Source: Solirubrobacterales bacterium (GTDB lineage Bacteria; Actinomycetota; Thermoleophilia; Solirubrobacterales; Solirubrobacteraceae). Taken from it: DNA of 7,640 nt. Numbering within the stretch: the stretch's first letter is position 1; each line of letters starts with the position of its first letter. The translations under genes were made by a program, and so were the position numbers. The stretch lies in the NCBI GenBank assembly GCA_003244035.1, contig QHBV01000255.1, forward strand, positions 3,077 to 10,716. Direction: 5' to 3'. The notes beneath the pieces are model-generated. The model had not been told where the DNA came from and did no database searches. It saw nothing but the letters and a program-made list of their open reading frames with translations. Positions 5,271 to 7,640 of this stretch are shown one piece after another.

Positions 5271-6838
5271 TGGGATTCAGGCGCCTCGCGCCGACGCTGG
5301 TCGCGGGCGTGCTGGCCGCCGTATACGTGATCGTCTCTCCCCCGAGCTTCGACCTCGCGGCGCACCTGCTCCGCGCGAAGCTGTTCGACGCCGAGGGGTT
5401 CGGGATCTGGAGCAACTGGTGGTATGGAGGTCACAACCTCCCCGGTTACAGCGTGCTGTTCCCGGCTGTCTCAGCGGCGCTTTCACCGCAGCTTGCGGCG
5501 GGGATCGCCGCGACGCTGACCGCCACGGTGTTCGAGGCGTTCGCGCACAGGCACTTCGGCTCCAGGGCCTGGCTGGGCGCGCTGTGGTTCGGGGCGGCGA
5601 CCGCGACCGACCTGTTCACCGGGCGTTTGGCATTCGCGTTCGGCCTACTGCCGGCGCTCGCGAGCGCGCTGGCGCTGCAGCGCTCACGGCCGCGGCTCGC
5701 GTGCGCGCTGGCGCTGCTCTCAGCGCTCTGCAGCCCGGTCGCGGCGCTGTTCGCGGCGCTCGCCGGCGTGGCGAGCGCGATCGGGGCATACGCGGGCACG
5801 CGCCGGGTGCGCGGCCTCTGGCCCGGTATCGCGGTGGCGAGCGCGGCGCTCGCGCCGGTCGGGCTGCTGGCGATTGCCTTCCCCGAAGGGGGGAGCGAGC
5901 CGTTCACGTTCTCGACCCTGTGGCCGGTGCCGGTGATCGCCGTGGTCGCGCTGCTCGCGCTCGGGCGGCGTGAGTGGACGCTCAAGGCGGGGATCGCGCT
6001 GTACACGCTCGGGTGCATCGCGTCGTTCGAGATCGCGACGCCGGTCGGCAGCAACGCCGCCCGGCTCGGCCCGCTGCTGGCGGGGCCGCTCGCGGCGCTG
6101 CTGTGGTGGCGCCGGCACACCGTGCTGCTGCTGGCGGCGACCGCGCCGCTGCTGTACATCCAGTGGCAGCCTCCGTTTCGCGATGTCACCCGCTCGGCGG
6201 GTGACCCGTCGGCATCGCGAGGCTACTACCAGCCGCTGCTGTCGTTCCTGGCACGCCAACCGGGGCCGCCGTTCCGGGTCGAGATCCCGTTCACAGGCTT
6301 TCACTGGGAGGCGTACGAGGTCGCGCCCCGCTTCCCGCTCGCGCGCGGCTGGGAGCGCCAGCTCGACATCGAGGACAACCCGCTCTTCTACGGCTCCGCG
6401 CTGACCCCGGCCACCTACCAGGCGTGGCTGCGGGAGCTCGCGGTCCGGTTCGTAGCCGTCTCGAACGACGTCGACCTCGACTACTCGGCGCACAAGGAGA
6501 CGGGGCTGATCGACGCCGGGCTGCCCTACCTCCGCCTGGCGTTTGAAAGCCGCCACTGGCGCGTGTACGCGGTCCACGACGCCACCCCGATCGTGTCCGG
6601 CGCCGCGATCCTGACCACCCTTGGGCCGGACTCGCTCACGCTGCGGGCCACACGGGCCGGGCCTGCCTTCGTGCGCGTGCGCTTCTCGCCCTACTGGAAG
6701 CTCTCGGAGGCGGGAGCGGGGTGCGTGGCGCCCGCGGGAGGCTTCACGCGGTTGCGGCTGGCGCGGGCAGGGCCGGTGCGCTTGGTGATCGGCTTCTCGC
6801 TGCGCCGGATCGGCGCGCGCTCGCCGCGCTGCAGCTGA
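5270..6838 (+). CDS. Polytopic GT-C-like membrane glycosyltransferase
   Basis: The 522-residue protein has a first membrane segment at about 7-23, then a loop typical of GT-C enzymes: SFDLAAHLLRAKLF with D28, followed by WSNWWYGGHNLPGYS (47-61). Further hydrophobic segments run near 62-88, 100-112, 119-136, 143-176, 183-204, 218-232, 238-255, 264-280 and 284-298. A soluble C-terminal region of about 220 residues follows, including YYQPLLSFLARQ (319-330), RVEIPFTGFHWEAYEVAP and a Trp/Tyr-rich part, probably outside the membrane. The pattern resembles the actinobacterial membrane proteins in Pfam PF10131, which are related to lipid-linked-sugar transferases; I infer sugar transfer from a polyprenyl carrier, with donor and acceptor unknown. 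ATG 5270 overlaps the hydrolase stop TGA by one base, giving translational coupling and no need for its own ribosome binding site. A 48-nt gap separates it from the PAP2-type gene. Confidence 0.75.
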   Translation: MGFRRLAPTLVAGVLAAVYVIVSPPSFDLAAHLLRAKLFDAEGFGIWSNWWYGGHNLPGYSVLFPAVSAALSPQLAAGIAATLTATVFEAFAHRHFGSRAWLGALWFGAATATDLFTGRLAFAFGLLPALASALALQRSRPRLACALALLSALCSPVAALFAALAGVASAIGAYAGTRRVRGLWPGIAVASAALAPVGLLAIAFPEGGSEPFTFSTLWPVPVIAVVALLALGRREWTLKAGIALYTLGCIASFEIATPVGSNAARLGPLLAGPLAALLWWRRHTVLLLAATAPLLYIQWQPPFRDVTRSAGDPSASRGYYQPLLSFLARQPGPPFRVEIPFTGFHWEAYEVAPRFPLARGWERQLDIEDNPLFYGSALTPATYQAWLRELAVRFVAVSNDVDLDYSAHKETGLIDAGLPYLRLAFESRHWRVYAVHDATPIVSGAAILTTLGPDSLTLRATRAGPAFVRVRFSPYWKLSEAGAGCVAPAGGFTRLRLARAGPVRLVIGFSLRRIGARSPRCS

Positions 6839-6886
6839 GCACTGACAGAGACCGGACAACTCGCACGGGTAGGATGCGTGGTTGCC
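6839..6886 (+). promoter_or_regulatory. Short gap with a -10-like box before the PAP2-type gene
   Basis: TAGGAT (6870-6875) fits TANNNT and ends 11 nt before ATG 6887, so the gene may have its own start site. No well-placed -35 was found; CTGACA at 6842-6847 is 22 nt away, which is too far. The same bases (AGGA) could act as a poor ribosome binding site. No terminator hairpin was seen after 6838, so read-through from upstream is also possible. Confidence 0.22.
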
Positions 6887-7640
6887 ATGCCGCGTGCACT
6901 CCGCTTGCTCCAGGCGCGGGCTCTGCCGCGCGGCTGGATCGACCCGATCCGTCAGCTGTCGCTGTTCTTCGCCGCTTTCGGGGTGTACGGCGCGGTTCGC
7001 TCGCTCGTCTACGGCAGCGCGTTCGAGCCCGGGTATAAGCCGTTCGGGGACGCGACCAAGATCATCGACCTCGAGCGGGCCCTGCACGTGTTCGTCGAGC
7101 CGAGCATCCAGGCTTGGACCCTGAACAAGCACTGGTTGATGGACTTCGCGGACTGGACGTACCTGAACGCGCACTTCGTCGTCACGGCGGCCGCGCTGAT
7201 CTTCATCTACTCGCGCCGTAACGACTCGTTCTACTTCATCCGCAACATGCTGATGATCTCGATGGCGATCGCGCTCGTAGGGTATGCCGTGTACCCGACC
7301 GCGCCGCCACGCCTGCTGCCCGAGTGGGGGTTCACGGACTCGATCGCGCAGTTCACCGGGATCCAGGTCGAGACTAGCGGCCCATCGGGCGCGCTGCTGA
7401 ACCTGTACGCCGCGGTGCCGTCGATACATGTGTGCTTCGCGCTGCTGATCGGCATCCCGATGGCGAAGCTCGTCCGCCGGCGGTGGCTGAAGGCGCTGTG
7501 GCTGCTGTACCCGCTGCTGATCACGTTCGTCGTGGTCGCGACCGGCAACCACTACCTGACCGACGTGTTCCTCGGGGCGCTGACGGCGGCCGCATCGGCA
7601 CTGATCGCGGGGCGCCTGCTCGCGCGTGCGCGGCCGGACG
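6887..7640 (+). CDS. PAP2_3-type membrane phosphatase/phosphotransferase, 3' end outside window
   Basis: The visible 251 residues have membrane segments near 23-41, 94-108, 121-137, 177-195, 203-219 and 227-244. The conserved series is YPTAPPRL (136-143), VPSIHVCFALL with H181, and GNHYLTD with H222 and D226. This matches the PAP2_3 group (PF14378, related to Aur1/inositol-phosphotransfer enzymes), where the first His helps catalysis and the second takes the phosphate. Such proteins cleave or move phosphate groups on lipids at the outer membrane face; the lipid here is unknown. The long N-terminal part before YPTAPPRL, including DFADWTYLNAHF, is also usual for this group. The start is ATG 6887; GTG 6878 is an in-frame alternative adding three residues. 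With the GT-C-like protein upstream and the PMT-like gene across the element, it suggests local interest in lipid-linked sugar chemistry. All three motif residues are present, so the enzyme looks active as far as visible. Confidence 0.85.
   Translation, partial: MPRALRLLQARALPRGWIDPIRQLSLFFAAFGVYGAVRSLVYGSAFEPGYKPFGDATKIIDLERALHVFVEPSIQAWTLNKHWLMDFADWTYLNAHFVVTAAALIFIYSRRNDSFYFIRNMLMISMAIALVGYAVYPTAPPRLLPEWGFTDSIAQFTGIQVETSGPSGALLNLYAAVPSIHVCFALLIGIPMAKLVRRRWLKALWLLYPLLITFVVVATGNHYLTDVFLGALTAAASALIAGRLLARARPD

Noticed and set aside
5720..7552. Long minus-strand open frame (610 codons) opposite the membrane genes
   Set aside because: The translation is a low-complexity Arg/Gln/Glu/His mix with no motifs, while the plus strand encodes clear membrane segments and PAP2 motifs.
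1..7640. CRISPR array, tRNA or rRNA genes
   Set aside because: No regularly spaced repeats with unique spacers and no cloverleaf or rRNA-like sequence were seen. The only clear repeats are the element ends.

Overview
The window is very GC-rich, with strong G/C preference at third codon positions, GTG as well as ATG starts, and two genes that look leaderless. This fits a high-GC actinobacterial genome. My guess is Thermoleophilia/Solirubrobacterales, from the overall style only and with low confidence.

Layout from left to right. (1) Positions 1-1016, minus strand: the N-terminal 338 residues of a GT-C glycosyltransferase of the PMT (protein O-mannosyltransferase) type, running off the left edge. 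(2) About 1048-2790: an insertion element of about 1.74 kb carrying a single plus-strand gene, a TnpB-like protein (1109-2758). A perfect 16-bp inverted repeat lies just inside its ends, and a GG dinucleotide sits at both inferred boundaries. It looks like an IS607-type element without its serine recombinase. (3) 2787-3464, minus: an endonuclease III-like DNA glycosylase. (4) 3471-4406, minus: a PfkB/ribokinase-family sugar kinase. (5) 4407-4433: a 27-bp divergent promoter region. (6) 4434-5270, plus: an alpha/beta hydrolase that has lost its nucleophile. (7) 5270-6838, plus: a polytopic GT-C-like membrane protein that overlaps the hydrolase stop by 1 nt. (8) 6887-7640, plus: the N-terminal 251 residues of a PAP2_3 membrane phosphatase/phosphotransferase, running off the right edge.

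The element appears to have landed inside a minus-strand operon, kinase - nth-like - PMT-like. Excising it on paper at the GG dinucleotides joins the nth-like frame to three more codons and a TGA TAA pair that now lie stranded at 1032-1043. The PMT-like gene would then begin 9 or 18 nt downstream. The plus-strand genes and the PMT-like gene share a theme of lipid-linked sugar or envelope chemistry in the membrane.

The least ordinary items are: the TnpB-like protein, which keeps the first two RuvC acidic residues but shows neither a zinc finger nor an aspartate in the third motif; the element's ends, with GTGAG motifs spaced by multiples of 10 bp and a hairpin that includes the tnpB stop codon; and the hydrolase with glycine in place of its nucleophile.
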